A DNA stretch of 64,000 nucleotides from Muribaculaceae bacterium (lineage in GTDB: Bacteria; Bacteroidota; Bacteroidia; Bacteroidales; Muribaculaceae): assembly GCA_017405965.1 (NCBI GenBank), contig JAFQZK010000023.1, positions 59,190-123,189 of the forward strand, given 5' to 3'. Made by a program: the position numbers and the translations under genes. The notes under the pieces are model-generated. The model was given only the letters and a program-made list of their open reading frames with translations. It had not been told where the DNA came from and searched no databases. Positions 36,845-45,507 of this stretch are shown here, in pieces. Positions within the stretch are counted from its first letter, which is position 1, and every line of letters starts with the position of its first letter.

Positions 36845-38164
36845 ATGGATAACAATATCAACAAACAGTTTTACCGCTTCCTGTGGGCTTATATCCTGGT
36901 AGCCTTGTCGGGTTGCCTGGGCACCGTGGTTGACGGCATCATCGTCGGCAACCTCATCAGCGAGGATGGCGTGAGCGCCATCAACCTGTCCACGCCCATT
37001 ACCCAGTTCATCTTCACCATGCACCTGCTCATCAATGCGGGTGCGGGTATGCTGGTGGCCTATGCCTTGGGACAGAAAAAGATTGATGACGCACGGCGTT
37101 ACTTCACCCGTGCGCTGTCGCTGACGGTGGGCCTGGGACTGCTGCTGTCGATTGTCGGCGGCTTGATATTCCCCAACCAGACGGCAAGCATGCTTTGCAG
37201 CAACGAGCAGATTCTGCCGCTGGCTCGCGACTACATGCAGGTACTGCTCATCGGCTGTCCGGCCTTTATCCTCATGTGGGGGCTCTCGACCATGGTGGGC
37301 GTGAACGGCAGCCCGCGGCTGGTATCGCTGGCCGTCATCATCGACAATGCGGTGAACCTGTGTCTTGACATCGTGTTCATCAAGTGGTTCGGCTGGGGCA
37401 TCACGGGTTCTTCGGCAGCGACGGTGATTGGCCATCTGGTTGGCATCGCCATCCTGCTCACCCACTGGCGCAATCCCGAGAACCGTCGTCTGTCACCCGT
37501 ATTCACTACCGACGGACTCGTGGCATCGTGGAAGCGGATCATCTCCCAGGGTGCTCCGTTGGCCGTGGCCTCTATCTGCTTGACGCTGCTGCTGTTCAGT
37601 GCCAACAAAATCGTCCTCTCGACGACCGGCCGCACAGGTATCTTTGTGTTCGCCCTGTGCATGAACTTGCTGCAGGTCTATAACCTGTTCCTCTCGGGCA
37701 CGTGCCAGACGCTGCAATCGTTGGGCGCCATCCAGGTGGGCGAGGGTAACAACGAGGGCATCCGCACCGTCATCAGGCGTGGCTTCCGTTTCATTACCGT
37801 TGCCATGGTCATCACCTGCCTGCTCGTTTGGATTTACCCTCAAGGTATCGCGCGGTTGTTCGGCTGCGACGAGCCCTCGATGCTGAGCCAGAGCGTTCCC
37901 GCCCTGCGCGTGTTTGCTTTGAGCTTCATCCCGTTCTGCTACATCTACGTGCTGATGATCGTCTATAAGCTCTACAGCCAGCACAACATGGCGCTGTTCA
38001 TCTCGTTTGCCCTGTCGCTCACGGTCATTCCGGTGCTGTGGTTCATGGCCAAGTTCATGCCTCAGCACATCTGGTACAGCTACCTCATAGCCTACATTAT
38101 TGAAGCGGTGATCATTTACGCGCTGCACAAGGGCCGTCACATCAAGTTTGAGCTGAAAAAGTGA
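36845..38164 (+). CDS. MATE family efflux transporter
   Basis: 439 residues with about 12 hydrophobic segments, the usual MATE length. The N-terminal half has VVDGIIVGNLISEDGVSAINL and a conserved-looking INAGAGMLVAYALGQKK. MATE proteins export cationic or hydrophobic compounds using Na+ or H+ gradients. The gene lies between the NRPS and the phosphopantetheinyl transferase and overlaps the latter by four bases (GTGA), so it most likely exports the NRPS product or gives self-protection. Confidence 0.9.
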   Translation: MDNNINKQFYRFLWAYILVALSGCLGTVVDGIIVGNLISEDGVSAINLSTPITQFIFTMHLLINAGAGMLVAYALGQKKIDDARRYFTRALSLTVGLGLLLSIVGGLIFPNQTASMLCSNEQILPLARDYMQVLLIGCPAFILMWGLSTMVGVNGSPRLVSLAVIIDNAVNLCLDIVFIKWFGWGITGSSAATVIGHLVGIAILLTHWRNPENRRLSPVFTTDGLVASWKRIISQGAPLAVASICLTLLLFSANKIVLSTTGRTGIFVFALCMNLLQVYNLFLSGTCQTLQSLGAIQVGEGNNEGIRTVIRRGFRFITVAMVITCLLVWIYPQGIARLFGCDEPSMLSQSVPALRVFALSFIPFCYIYVLMIVYKLYSQHNMALFISFALSLTVIPVLWFMAKFMPQHIWYSYLIAYIIEAVIIYALHKGRHIKFELKK

Positions 38165-38721
38165 TCTACATCGACGATCATATCGATGATTTTGACCTTC
38201 AGGAGGCTCTGGCAAGCGTCAGCGCCCAACGGCGAAACCAGGCCCTGTGTTACCGCCAGGAGCGCGATCAGCGCTTGTGCGTGGCGGCATATCGGTTGCT
38301 GCATCGGGCATTGATGACGGAATACGGCATCAACGAGCCGCCGCAATTCACCTATGACACAAACGGCAAACCGGCCCTGGTCGGACACCCCGACATCCAT
38401 TTCAGCTTGAGCCATTGCCGGGCTGCGGTGGCTTGTGCCGTGAGCGACAGGCCCATCGGCATCGACATCGAGACCCTCGACCACTACAGCGAGGAGGTCG
38501 CAGCACGCGTCATGAATGATGACGAGATGCGGCAAATCCTTGAAGCGCCCTGCCCCAATGCCGTTTTTACCCGCCTGTGGACCATGAAGGAAAGCCGGTT
38601 CAAACTCACCGGTGACGACTGCGGCGGTGACATCGCCCGCATGCTTCAAGACAGTTCCCGATACTGCTTCACCACCGTCAATCACCCGCAGTTCATTGTC
38701 ACCGATTGCCGGTATCAATGA
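38161..38721 (+). CDS. 4'-phosphopantetheinyl transferase (Sfp type)
   Basis: 186 residues from GTG 38161, overlapping the MATE stop. The PPTase core motifs are present: HFSLSHC, IGIDIE (Mg2+-binding D and E) and WTMKES (catalytic-region W-x-x-K-E). These enzymes attach phosphopantetheine from CoA to the carrier serines of the synthetase. The last gene of the cluster; a strong hairpin terminator follows at 38795. The dedicated PPTase explains how both NRPS carrier domains are activated. Confidence 0.92.
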   Translation: MIYIDDHIDDFDLQEALASVSAQRRNQALCYRQERDQRLCVAAYRLLHRALMTEYGINEPPQFTYDTNGKPALVGHPDIHFSLSHCRAAVACAVSDRPIGIDIETLDHYSEEVAARVMNDDEMRQILEAPCPNAVFTRLWTMKESRFKLTGDDCGGDIARMLQDSSRYCFTTVNHPQFIVTDCRYQ

Positions 38722-38794
38722 ATTATCAATCCAATCGGCTGAATTGCCGCAAAACAGCGAATCCAGGCACTTTGATTATGTAACAAAACCGCGC

Positions 38795-38829
38795 TTTTGG
38801 CCGAAAAATTGATGATTTTTCGGCCAAAA
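38795..38829. terminator. Terminator at the end of the NRPS cluster
   Basis: TTTTGGCCGAAAAA, loop TTGATGA, TTTTTCGGCCAAAA: a perfect 14-bp stem, usable in both directions. Confidence 0.85.
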
Positions 38830-38888
38830 CTGTCAAAAAATCTAAATAGGGCTTGATAAATCAAAAATTTGATAGGAATTCATAGTGG

Positions 38889-38915
38889 TTGCGTGACTAA
38901 TTTGCAGTACTTTTG
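38889..38915 (+). promoter_or_regulatory. Promoter of the PPi-phosphofructokinase gene
   Basis: TTG at 38889-38891 and TACTTTTG at 38908-38915. The -7 box lies 55 bases before the ATG at 38971. Confidence 0.6.
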
Positions 38916-38970
38916 TAGCGGTATTAGGTATTAAAGATTGTTTAACTGTTCACAAACCAATTATATCAAA

Positions 38971-40632
38971 ATGACTGACAACAAGAGTTTAATGGAGAAC
39001 ATGAGGCTGACCTACAGGCCTAAACTGCCCGTCACCCTCAGGTGCCCCGTACGCGCAATCGAAGGAGAGCCCACTCAATCGGTGGCCGACCAAGAAGCTA
39101 TCAAGGAACTGTTTCCAACTACCTATGGCATGCCTCAATTGACATTTGAACGTGATGATTCGGCCATGCCTCCCGAGAAGCCGTTCAACGTAGGTGTAAT
39201 CCTCAGCGGCGGCCAAGCCCCCGGCGGCCACAACGTGATCTGCGGCCTCTACGACGGTATCAAGGCACTGAATAAGTATTGCCGTCTGTTCGGTTTCCTG
39301 GGCGGTCCCAACGGACTGGTCAAGCATCGTTACAAAGAGTTGACTGGCGACATGATCGAGGAGTACCGCAACACCGGTGGCTTCGACATGATCGGTTCGG
39401 GACGCACCAAGCTGGAAAAGCCCGAACAGTTTGAGGCCAGTTTGCAGATTCTGCGCGAACTCAAGATTACTGCTCTGGTAATCATCGGTGGCGATGACAG
39501 CAACACCAATGCCGCCATCCTGGCCGAGTATTACAAGGCTCACGATTCAGGCATCCAGGTTATCGGTGTCCCCAAGACCATCGACGGTGACCTCAAGAAC
39601 GAGCACATCGAGATATCGTTCGGTTTTGACACAGCAACCAAGGTTTACAGTGAGCTCATCGGCAACGTGGCCCGCGACTGTAACTCGGCCAAGAAATACT
39701 GGCACTTCATGAAGCTGATGGGACGCTCGGCGTCACACATCGCTCTGGAGTGCGCCCTGCAGACCCGCCCCAACTACTGCATCATCAGCGAGGAGGTTGA
39801 GGCCCGTGAAAGGACCCTGCACGACATCGCCGAGGAGATTGCCACTATCGTTGTCAAGCGTCACGACATGGGTATGGACTACGGTACAGTCCTCGTCCCC
39901 GAGGGCATCGTAGAGTTCGTTCCCACAATGAAGAAGCTCATTTCGGAGCTCAACGAGATGCTGACCAAATTCCCCGAGATTTCACGTCTGCGTGAAATGG
40001 AGCAGAATAACTTCGTGCGTGAGCATCTGTCCGATGAGAACCGTGCCGTTTACGACTCGCTTCCCGAAGACGTGGCCCGTCAGTTGGCATTGGACCGCGA
40101 CGAGCACGGCAACGTGATGGTATCCCAGATCGAAAGCGAGCGTCTGCTCAGCCGCATGGTGGCCCACGAACTCGAAATGCGTGCCGAGGCCGGTGAGATT
40201 GAGCCCATCAAGTTCAAGACTCAGCATCACTTCTTCGGCTACGAGGGACGTGCATCCTTCCCGTCGAACTTCGATGCCGACTACTGCTACTCGCTGGGTT
40301 ACAACGCATCCCACCTCATCTTTGTGGGCGCAACCGGTTACATGTCGGCTATCACCCACCTGGGACGCAAGGCTCAGGATTGGGTTGCCTGTGGTGTGCC
40401 CATCACCATGATGATGAATATGGAACGTCGTTCCGGTAAGGACAAGCCTGTTATCCGCAAGGCCCTGGTGGACCTCGAGGGTGCTCCCTTCAAGCACTTT
40501 GTCGAGAACCGCGACAAGTGGGCACTCGAGACGTGCTACATCTATCCGGGTCCCATCCAGTTCTTCGGTCCCGAGGAGTTGGTGGACAAGATTTCCTACA
40601 CGCTCTTCTTTGAGCAGTTCGGCAAGGAATGA
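38971..40632 (+). CDS. pfp: Diphosphate-fructose-6-phosphate 1-phosphotransferase (PPi-dependent phosphofructokinase)
   Basis: 553 residues from ATG 38971, the usual length of the long (clade II, plant-beta-like) PPi-PFKs of Bacteroidales. The substrate site reads GGDDS (173-177); the second aspartate in place of the glycine of ATP enzymes is the hallmark of PPi use, as is PKTIDGD (201-207). It catalyses the reversible phosphorylation of fructose 6-phosphate with pyrophosphate in glycolysis. Monocistronic, with its own promoter and a terminator at 40718. Confidence 0.96.
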   Translation: MTDNKSLMENMRLTYRPKLPVTLRCPVRAIEGEPTQSVADQEAIKELFPTTYGMPQLTFERDDSAMPPEKPFNVGVILSGGQAPGGHNVICGLYDGIKALNKYCRLFGFLGGPNGLVKHRYKELTGDMIEEYRNTGGFDMIGSGRTKLEKPEQFEASLQILRELKITALVIIGGDDSNTNAAILAEYYKAHDSGIQVIGVPKTIDGDLKNEHIEISFGFDTATKVYSELIGNVARDCNSAKKYWHFMKLMGRSASHIALECALQTRPNYCIISEEVEARERTLHDIAEEIATIVVKRHDMGMDYGTVLVPEGIVEFVPTMKKLISELNEMLTKFPEISRLREMEQNNFVREHLSDENRAVYDSLPEDVARQLALDRDEHGNVMVSQIESERLLSRMVAHELEMRAEAGEIEPIKFKTQHHFFGYEGRASFPSNFDADYCYSLGYNASHLIFVGATGYMSAITHLGRKAQDWVACGVPITMMMNMERRSGKDKPVIRKALVDLEGAPFKHFVENRDKWALETCYIYPGPIQFFGPEELVDKISYTLFFEQFGKE

Positions 40633-40717
40633 CATTCCCGTCCAATCGGCTTATCGTCCCAAGGGCACCCCGCCCCGATAGACTTTAAGTATATCGTTTA
40701 ACTTCTAAACAGCTTGC

Positions 40718-40754
40718 TCCCCGCCCTTGGTGTTCAAGAGGCGGGGATTTTCAT
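40718..40754 (+). terminator. Terminator after the PPi-phosphofructokinase gene
   Basis: CCCCGCC-CTTG, loop, CAAGAGGCGGGG followed by ATTTTC. Strong GC stem. Confidence 0.85.
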
Positions 40755-40791
40755 GTTACTCACATTTGCAGGGGATTTTGACAGATAAGGG

Positions 40792-41031
40792 TCAATTGAG
40801 ATCGCCGGGAACGTTGCCGGCCAGCTCACTGGAGAAGAGGGCAAAAAAGTCCTTGTTGAGTGCGATACTGATTCGCATCAGCAAATCGGTGGCGATGCTG
40901 TCACGCATGAAAATGTTGTAGATGTTTGTGCGATTACAACCCAACTGCTGAGACAGCCATTGCACTGAATGGCCCTGCCTCAACAACTCATTCTGGATCT
41001 CTTTTCCTATGTTAACGCCAGACTTTCCCAT
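40792..41031 (-). CDS. Small XRE-type helix-turn-helix protein
   Basis: 79 residues from the ATG at 41029-41031 (complement). The central part is a lambda-repressor-like HTH: IGKEIQNELLRQGHSVQWLSQQL, then CNRTNIYNIF as recognition helix, with following helices to residue 70. It has its own -7 box (complement at 41053-41060) and stands alone between two rightward genes. Similar small HTH proteins are common in Bacteroidales; the target is unknown. Confidence 0.75.
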   Translation of the reverse strand: MGKSGVNIGKEIQNELLRQGHSVQWLSQQLGCNRTNIYNIFMRDSIATDLLMRISIALNKDFFALFSSELAGNVPGDLN

Positions 41032-41052
41032 CAATTGATAATTTTAGCGCCG

Positions 41053-41060
41053 CAAATTTA
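41053..41060 (-). promoter_or_regulatory. -7 box of the small HTH gene
   Basis: On the minus strand TAAATTTG, 21 bases before the ATG. Confidence 0.55.
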
Positions 41061-41256
41061 ACACATAAATGGGAATTATCATCAACTCTGACGACTTATT
41101 TTGCATAATTTGGATTTTTTGGCCGGATATCACGTTTTTTGGTGAACAGTTTTTCGGCAATTGGCACAGCAATTGATATTCCGTGCAATAAAGAGGGCTC
41201 ATGGCTCGTTACATTATTATATATATTGTAGAACTTAAATAAAAGACATCATAACT

Positions 41257-41865
41257 ATGTTTTCAGGAATCGTAGAAGAGGCGGCACGTGTTGTCGCATT
41301 GCGTAAGGACGGCGGCAACCTGCACATCACCTTGAAGTGCAGTTTCACCGACGAGTTGAAAATCGACCAGAGTGTGTCGCACAACGGCGTGTGCCTCACG
41401 GTTGTGGAACTGCCCGGCGACGGCACCTACACCGTCACCGCCATCCAGGAGACGCTCGACCGCAGCAACCTGGGCCTGCTCAAGGTGGGCGACGAGGTGA
41501 ACGTGGAACGCTCGATGCTCATCCAGGGACGACTCGACGGGCACATCGTGCAAGGCCACGTGGACCAGACAGCAGTCTGCACCGACGTCAAGGAAGTGGA
41601 CGGCAGCCACTATTTCACTTTCAAGTATGAAGTGGCGCCCGAGATGGCCCGCAAGGGATATGTCACCGTCGAGAAAGGCAGCGTGACCGTGAACGGCGTC
41701 TCGCTCACCGTGTGCAACAGCGAGCGCGACAGTTTCCAGGTCGCCATCATCCCCTACACCCGCGAGATCACCAACTTCCATTGCATCGAAGTGGGCACCG
41801 TGGTCAACCTTGAGTTCGACATCATCGGCAAGTACCTTGCCCGCCTCACCGAATTCGCCCTGTAA
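41257..41865 (+). CDS. ribE: Riboflavin synthase alpha subunit
   Basis: 202 residues, typical length, starting MFSGIVEEAARVV. Two lumazine-binding repeats are visible: residues about 1-95 (IDQSVSHNGVCLTV) and 96-190 (GHIVQGHVDQTAVC, then VNGVSLTVC). The enzyme dismutates two 6,7-dimethyl-8-ribityllumazine molecules into riboflavin. No FMN riboswitch is seen in the 200-base upstream region. The next gene begins 50 bases downstream across a GGTCTTTA tandem repeat. Confidence 0.96.
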   Translation: MFSGIVEEAARVVALRKDGGNLHITLKCSFTDELKIDQSVSHNGVCLTVVELPGDGTYTVTAIQETLDRSNLGLLKVGDEVNVERSMLIQGRLDGHIVQGHVDQTAVCTDVKEVDGSHYFTFKYEVAPEMARKGYVTVEKGSVTVNGVSLTVCNSERDSFQVAIIPYTREITNFHCIEVGTVVNLEFDIIGKYLARLTEFAL

Positions 41866-41915
41866 TCTGGTAAGGTCCTTAAGGTCTTTAGGGTCTTTAA
41901 GGTCGATTGAAGAAG

Positions 41916-42410
41916 ATGAAGAAGATAGGCATCATCAGCGACACGCACGCGTGGTGGGACGACCGCTACGCGCAGCACTTCGCCGACTGTGACGAGGTGT
42001 GGCATGCGGGCGACATCGGCAGTGATGAGCTGGCCGACCGCCTGGAGGCCATAGCGCCTGTGTTCCGCGCCGTGTGCGGCAACGTGGACGGGGCGAGCCT
42101 GCGCCGCCGCTTCAAGGAGATGGAAATCTTTGAGGTCGAGGGCGTCAAGGTGGTGATGACGCACATCGGCGGTTACCCCGGCAAGTATGCCCCTGGCATC
42201 AAATCTAGGTTGAAGCTGTCGCGGCCCAAGCTGTTCGTGTGCGGCCACAGCCACATCCTCAAGGTGATGCCCGACCGTGCACTGGGTTGCCTGGTGGTCA
42301 ATCCTGGAGCTGCAGGAGTGCAGGGCTGGCAAGTGGTGCGCACGCTGGTCACCCTCACCCTGGACAACGGCAACATCACCCATGCCCAAGTCATCGAATT
42401 AGCAAAGTAG
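41916..42410 (+). CDS. YfcE/MJ0936-type metallophosphoesterase
   Basis: 164 residues from ATG 41916 (a TTG three codons earlier is less likely). The calcineurin-like motifs are complete: ISDTH (D-x-H), HAGDIG (GD), CGNVD (GN), MTHIGG (H) and CGHSH (GHxH), which bind two metal ions. Members hydrolyse phosphodiesters or small phosphate esters; the substrate is unknown. Follows ribE on the same strand and precedes the SPOR lipoprotein by 40 bases. Confidence 0.9.
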   Translation: MKKIGIISDTHAWWDDRYAQHFADCDEVWHAGDIGSDELADRLEAIAPVFRAVCGNVDGASLRRRFKEMEIFEVEGVKVVMTHIGGYPGKYAPGIKSRLKLSRPKLFVCGHSHILKVMPDRALGCLVVNPGAAGVQGWQVVRTLVTLTLDNGNITHAQVIELAK

Positions 42411-42450
42411 GGCCCCGCCATGGCGTGGCCGAACACAAATCGGATTAACA

Positions 42451-42945
42451 ATGAGAAAAGCTTTATATATCATGATGCTCATGGCGGCGGTGCTGCTCAC
42501 TGCATGCCACAGCAGCGAGAAGAACTATCGCGAAGCCTACGATAAGGCCATGGAACGGCGCCAGACAGGCATCGCTGCCGAGACCTATGCCAAGATTGAG
42601 GCCGAGCGACAGCGCTACACCCATGTCATCAACGGCGACAGTGTCAGGATGATCTACATGAATGTCAACATCGCTATCGACTCGACCGACGTCGCCAAGC
42701 CCTTCAGCGTCGTGGTGGCCTCGTTCACCCAGCGCATCAACGCCAAGAGTTACCGTGACCGCCTACGCGAGGAATGTGGCCTCAAGGACAGCTACGTTGT
42801 CCAAGGCGGCCCCGACAAGCTGTACTATGTCGTCGCTCAGGGCTTCGACACCCACACCGATGCCGCCGCGATGCTACACGATATCGATAAAAAAGTCTGC
42901 CTGAAGATCCTCGAACCCCTACCCTGGATCCTGCGCAAACTGTAA
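42451..42945 (+). CDS. SPOR-domain lipoprotein
   Basis: 164 residues with lipoprotein signal MRKALYIMMLMAAVLLTAC (lipobox LLTAC). A short helical region is followed by a SPOR domain at about 85-155 (FSVVVASFTQRINAKSYRDR, then YYVVAQGFDTHTDAAAML). SPOR domains bind denuded septal peptidoglycan, so a cell-wall or division-linked role is likely. A strong terminator follows at 42966. Confidence 0.88.
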   Translation: MRKALYIMMLMAAVLLTACHSSEKNYREAYDKAMERRQTGIAAETYAKIEAERQRYTHVINGDSVRMIYMNVNIAIDSTDVAKPFSVVVASFTQRINAKSYRDRLREECGLKDSYVVQGGPDKLYYVVAQGFDTHTDAAAMLHDIDKKVCLKILEPLPWILRKL

Positions 42946-42965
42946 CCTGTTCACATGCAATAAAA

Positions 42966-43000
42966 ACAAGGGGCGCCTCGTTCGACGGGGCGCCCCTTGT
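42966..43000. terminator. Terminator between convergent SPOR and efp genes
   Basis: ACAAGGGGCGCCTCG, loop, CGGGGCGCCCCTTGT: a long GC stem with A-rich and CTT flanks, serving both convergent genes. Confidence 0.88.
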
Positions 43001-43028
43001 CTTATGGTTGTACTGATGCGATACGTGA

Positions 43029-43592
43029 TTACCTCACGCGGCCCTGGTAGCTGCCGTCGCGGGTGTCAACCTCGATGATCTCGTCGGTGTCGATGAACAG
43101 GGGCACGCGAACGGTGGCGCCGGTCTCGACGGTGGCGGGCTTCAGGGTGTTGGTGGCGGTGTCGCCTTTCACGCCGGGCTCGGTATAGGTGATCTTGAGC
43201 TGGGTCTTGATGGGCATCTCGGCGAACAGGACGGTCTCGGTCGAAGCGTCGCTGACAACCTCAACGATGTCACCCTCCTTCATATAGTCGGCGCCGGTGA
43301 TCAAGGCCTTGCTGATGGGAATCTGCTCAAAGGTCTCGTTGTTCATGAACATGGCGTCCTCGCCATCCATGTACAGGTACTGGTAGGGGCGACGCTCAAC
43401 GCGCACGTCCTCGAGCTTCTCACCGATGTTGAAGCGACGCTCCAGCACGCGGCCGTCCACGACGTTTTTCAGCTTGGTGCGCATGAAGGTGTTACCCTTG
43501 CCGGGTTTTACATGAAGGAATTCGATGCAGAAATACAGATCGCCGTCCATGCGGATGCACGTTCCGTTCTTGATGTCTTGAGCATTAATCAT
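43029..43592 (-). CDS. efp: Elongation factor P
   Basis: 187 residues, three-domain EF-P of normal length. The tip loop of domain I reads KPGKGNTF, with K32 at the place that is modified in many bacteria. EF-P relieves ribosome stalling at polyproline runs. Leftward, divergent from rpmH, with a -7 box TACTTTTG (complement at 43653-43660). The efp/rpmH divergent arrangement is common in Bacteroidales. Confidence 0.96.
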   Translation of the reverse strand: MINAQDIKNGTCIRMDGDLYFCIEFLHVKPGKGNTFMRTKLKNVVDGRVLERRFNIGEKLEDVRVERRPYQYLYMDGEDAMFMNNETFEQIPISKALITGADYMKEGDIVEVVSDASTETVLFAEMPIKTQLKITYTEPGVKGDTATNTLKPATVETGATVRVPLFIDTDEIIEVDTRDGSYQGRVR

Positions 43593-43652
43593 AATTCTAA
43601 TTCTGTGCTATTGTTTTATGTAAATATTGTTGTTCTCAGTCGTTTGTGGGTG

Positions 43653-43660
43653 CAAAAGTA
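43653..43660 (-). promoter_or_regulatory. -7 box of efp
   Basis: On the minus strand TACTTTTG, about 60 bases before the efp ATG. Confidence 0.6.
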
Positions 43661-43709
43661 GTGATTTTGAGAAAAAAAACAAAAACTTTTCCGCAAAAAT
43701 GCGTTTGGA

Positions 43710-43741
43710 TTTGTGTATTTTCAAAAAAAGCACTAATTTTG
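43710..43741 (+). promoter_or_regulatory. Promoter of rpmH
   Basis: TTTG at 43710-43713, 20 bases, TAATTTTG at 43734-43741: a full match to the Bacteroidales housekeeping promoter. The -7 box is 51 bases before the rpmH ATG. Confidence 0.8.
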
Positions 43742-43792
43742 CACCGCATTTTGCGAAAAATTTTCGGAACAACTAAAAAACAGAGATAAGAA

Positions 43793-43945
43793 ATGAAAAG
43801 AACATTCCAACCCTCGAACCGTAAGAAAGCCAACAAGCATGGCTTCCGTAGTCGCATGCGCACCGCCGATGGCCGCAAGGTTCTTGCCCGTCGTCGCGCT
43901 AAGGGTCGTTACAGCCTCACTGTAAGCGATACCGTCTACAAGTAA
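43793..43945 (+). CDS. rpmH: 50S ribosomal protein L34
   Basis: A 50-residue basic protein beginning [18 protein letters not shown] and continuing [20 protein letters not shown], which is unmistakable L34. It is part of the large ribosomal subunit near the exit-tunnel region. It has a full promoter upstream and a hairpin at 43996 downstream. Confidence 0.98.
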   Translation: MKRTFQPSNRKKANKHGFRSRMRTADGRKVLARRRAKGRYSLTVSDTVYK

Positions 43946-43995
43946 TCCCCCTGTGAAGGGTTGCCGCAGCACAAGCGGCACTTCAAACGCATCAA

Positions 43996-44025
43996 GCCGT
44001 TATGGTCCCTCGGGACTGTAACGGC
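43996..44025 (+). terminator. Possible terminator of rpmH
   Basis: GCCGTTA-TG-GTCC, loop, GGAC-TG-TAACGGC forms a stem with a 2x2 internal loop. The following bases are ATTTGTTGCATTTT, a weak T-rich tail. Confidence 0.5.
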
Positions 44026-44211
44026 ATTTGTTGCATTTTACAAGTTGCCATGTGCTCAATACCATGGGCTCCGTTTCCCATCCCTGCAAGTCACTGGCTT
44101 ACAACTATTTCAGTTTTCCCTCAAAGCCGGTTTTGCGCAGTCAGCAAGGTTGGCGACACGCCCCACGATGATTCATTTTTGGTCATCGGGTAAGTTTTTC
44201 ACATGATTTTT

Positions 44212-44243
44212 TTTGCAGGTTGCCCACCATTGTTGTAACTTTG
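44212..44243 (+). promoter_or_regulatory. Promoter of the tandem muramidase gene
   Basis: TTTG at 44212-44215, 20 bases, TAACTTTG at 44236-44243; 43 bases before the ATG. Confidence 0.75.
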
Positions 44244-44286
44244 TGAATCATAAACGAAATTTGAACCTAACTAAAATAACTTGAAC

Positions 44287-45384
44287 ATGGAAAGAATTGA
44301 GATTTACGGCAAATTCTGCCGCAGTTGGGAAGGTGGCTGGGACGAGAACCAGAACAGTCCCGATGGGCCCAAAATGAGAGGTATCTCTCTCAAGACCTTC
44401 AAAGAATACTGCAAGGCGAAAAAACTGAATGAACCGACAAGAACCGACTTGCGCAACATGACCGTCAGCATCTGGACCGATGTGATGAAATGGAGGGTCT
44501 GGGACAAAATCAAGGCCGATAAGATTCAAGACGAGTGGCTCGCCTACCTGATTGCCGACAGCGTATGGATGTCGGGCACCGATTACATCAAGGAGGTGCA
44601 GGAGAATGTGGGCGCAGGGGCCGACGGTATCGTCGGAAAAGAGACCCTGGGCAAGATCAACGAGAAAGATCCCGACAAGCTGTTCAAGAAACTTTGGGAC
44701 AAGAGGGAGGCACACTTCAATGCACTCGCCCAGGAGCCCAACAACGAGAAGTTACTGAAAGGTTGGCTCAACCGTCTGAACTCCATCAGTCATGGCTGCT
44801 TGTGCAACAACGGCAGCGATGAAGAGCCTGAAGTTAAGATGTCGAAGATCGAAAAATACGGCGTCTTCTGCCGCAGTTGGGAAGGCGGTTGGTCCGATAA
44901 TCCCCACGATCACGGTGGCGCAACGATGAAGGGCGTGACCATAGCAACTTACACCAACTACCGCAAAGCAAAAGGGCTGCCAAAGCCAACAAAAACCGAT
45001 TTGCGCAATATCACCAACACCGAGTGGAATGAGGTGTTGCGTTGGTTCTTCTGGGACAAAATCAAGGCCGACAAAATCAATGATGAATGGGTCACCTATC
45101 TTCTCGTGGACGCAGTCTGGATGTCAGGAATCACGTACGTTAAGAAAGTGCAGAGTGAACTTGGCCTCACTGCTGACGGCGTCATCGGCCAGCAAACCTT
45201 GGCCAAGATCAACGGCATGGACGGCGAGAAACTGTTCCAGAAACTATGGAAACAGAGGGAGAAATTCTTGAAGAATATAGCCAAAAATGGACACAACAAA
45301 GACTTCTTGAAAGGTTGGATGAACCGACTGAACAGCGTGCACTATGGCTACCTGAGTTGCTCGAACGGTACCCGCATCAGTTAG
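44287..45384 (+). CDS. Tandem GH108 N-acetylmuramidase-like protein (two lysozyme modules)
   Basis: 365 residues made of two similar halves. Each has a GH108 domain beginning FCRSWEGGW with the catalytic glutamate (E15 and E199), followed by a PG_binding_3-like segment (ADGIVGKETL and ADGVIGQQTL). The second half keeps the usual NPHDHGGATMKGVT stretch; the first reads NSPDGPKMRGIS and lacks the GGxT part, so it may be weakened. There is no signal peptide, as in phage endolysins, so release would need a holin or lysis. No other phage genes are nearby. GH108 enzymes cut the glycan strand of peptidoglycan. It could be a domesticated endolysin or an effector. Own promoter and terminator. Confidence 0.87.
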   Translation: MERIEIYGKFCRSWEGGWDENQNSPDGPKMRGISLKTFKEYCKAKKLNEPTRTDLRNMTVSIWTDVMKWRVWDKIKADKIQDEWLAYLIADSVWMSGTDYIKEVQENVGAGADGIVGKETLGKINEKDPDKLFKKLWDKREAHFNALAQEPNNEKLLKGWLNRLNSISHGCLCNNGSDEEPEVKMSKIEKYGVFCRSWEGGWSDNPHDHGGATMKGVTIATYTNYRKAKGLPKPTKTDLRNITNTEWNEVLRWFFWDKIKADKINDEWVTYLLVDAVWMSGITYVKKVQSELGLTADGVIGQQTLAKINGMDGEKLFQKLWKQREKFLKNIAKNGHNKDFLKGWMNRLNSVHYGYLSCSNGTRIS

Positions 45385-45427
45385 GTAACTGGTCACTTCA
45401 AGTCAACAGAGACATCAACACAAATTA

Positions 45428-45473
45428 ATTACGCGAGGTTCCACGAAAACAGTATCGTGGAGCCTCGCGTAAT
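45428..45473. terminator. Long hairpin between convergent muramidase and acetyltransferase genes
   Basis: ATTACGCGAGG-T-TCCACGA, loop, TCGTGGA-G-CCTCGCGTAAT. About 19 paired bases; serves both directions. Confidence 0.85.
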
Positions 45474-45507
45474 CGTTTGCCCTTATAAGAACTAAACCTG
45501 ACCTCGT

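Larger units (their letters stand above)
43946..44286. other. Intergenic region between rpmH and the muramidase gene
   Basis: 341 bases. It holds a hairpin at 43996-44025 and the promoter of the next gene at 44212-44243. A 63-codon open frame at 44002-44193 has no protein-like features. I see no other structure. Confidence 0.5.

Noticed and set aside
41035-41256. FMN riboswitch upstream of riboflavin synthase
   Set aside because: None of the conserved FMN-aptamer segments are visible, and the region also serves the leftward HTH promoter.
44002-44193. 63-codon open frame after rpmH
   Set aside because: Its product has no recognisable pattern, no start signal, and its start lies within the rpmH hairpin.
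44287-45384. Prophage region around the muramidase
   Set aside because: Neighbours are rpmH and maa with their own promoters and terminators; no capsid, holin, terminase or integrase genes adjoin it.
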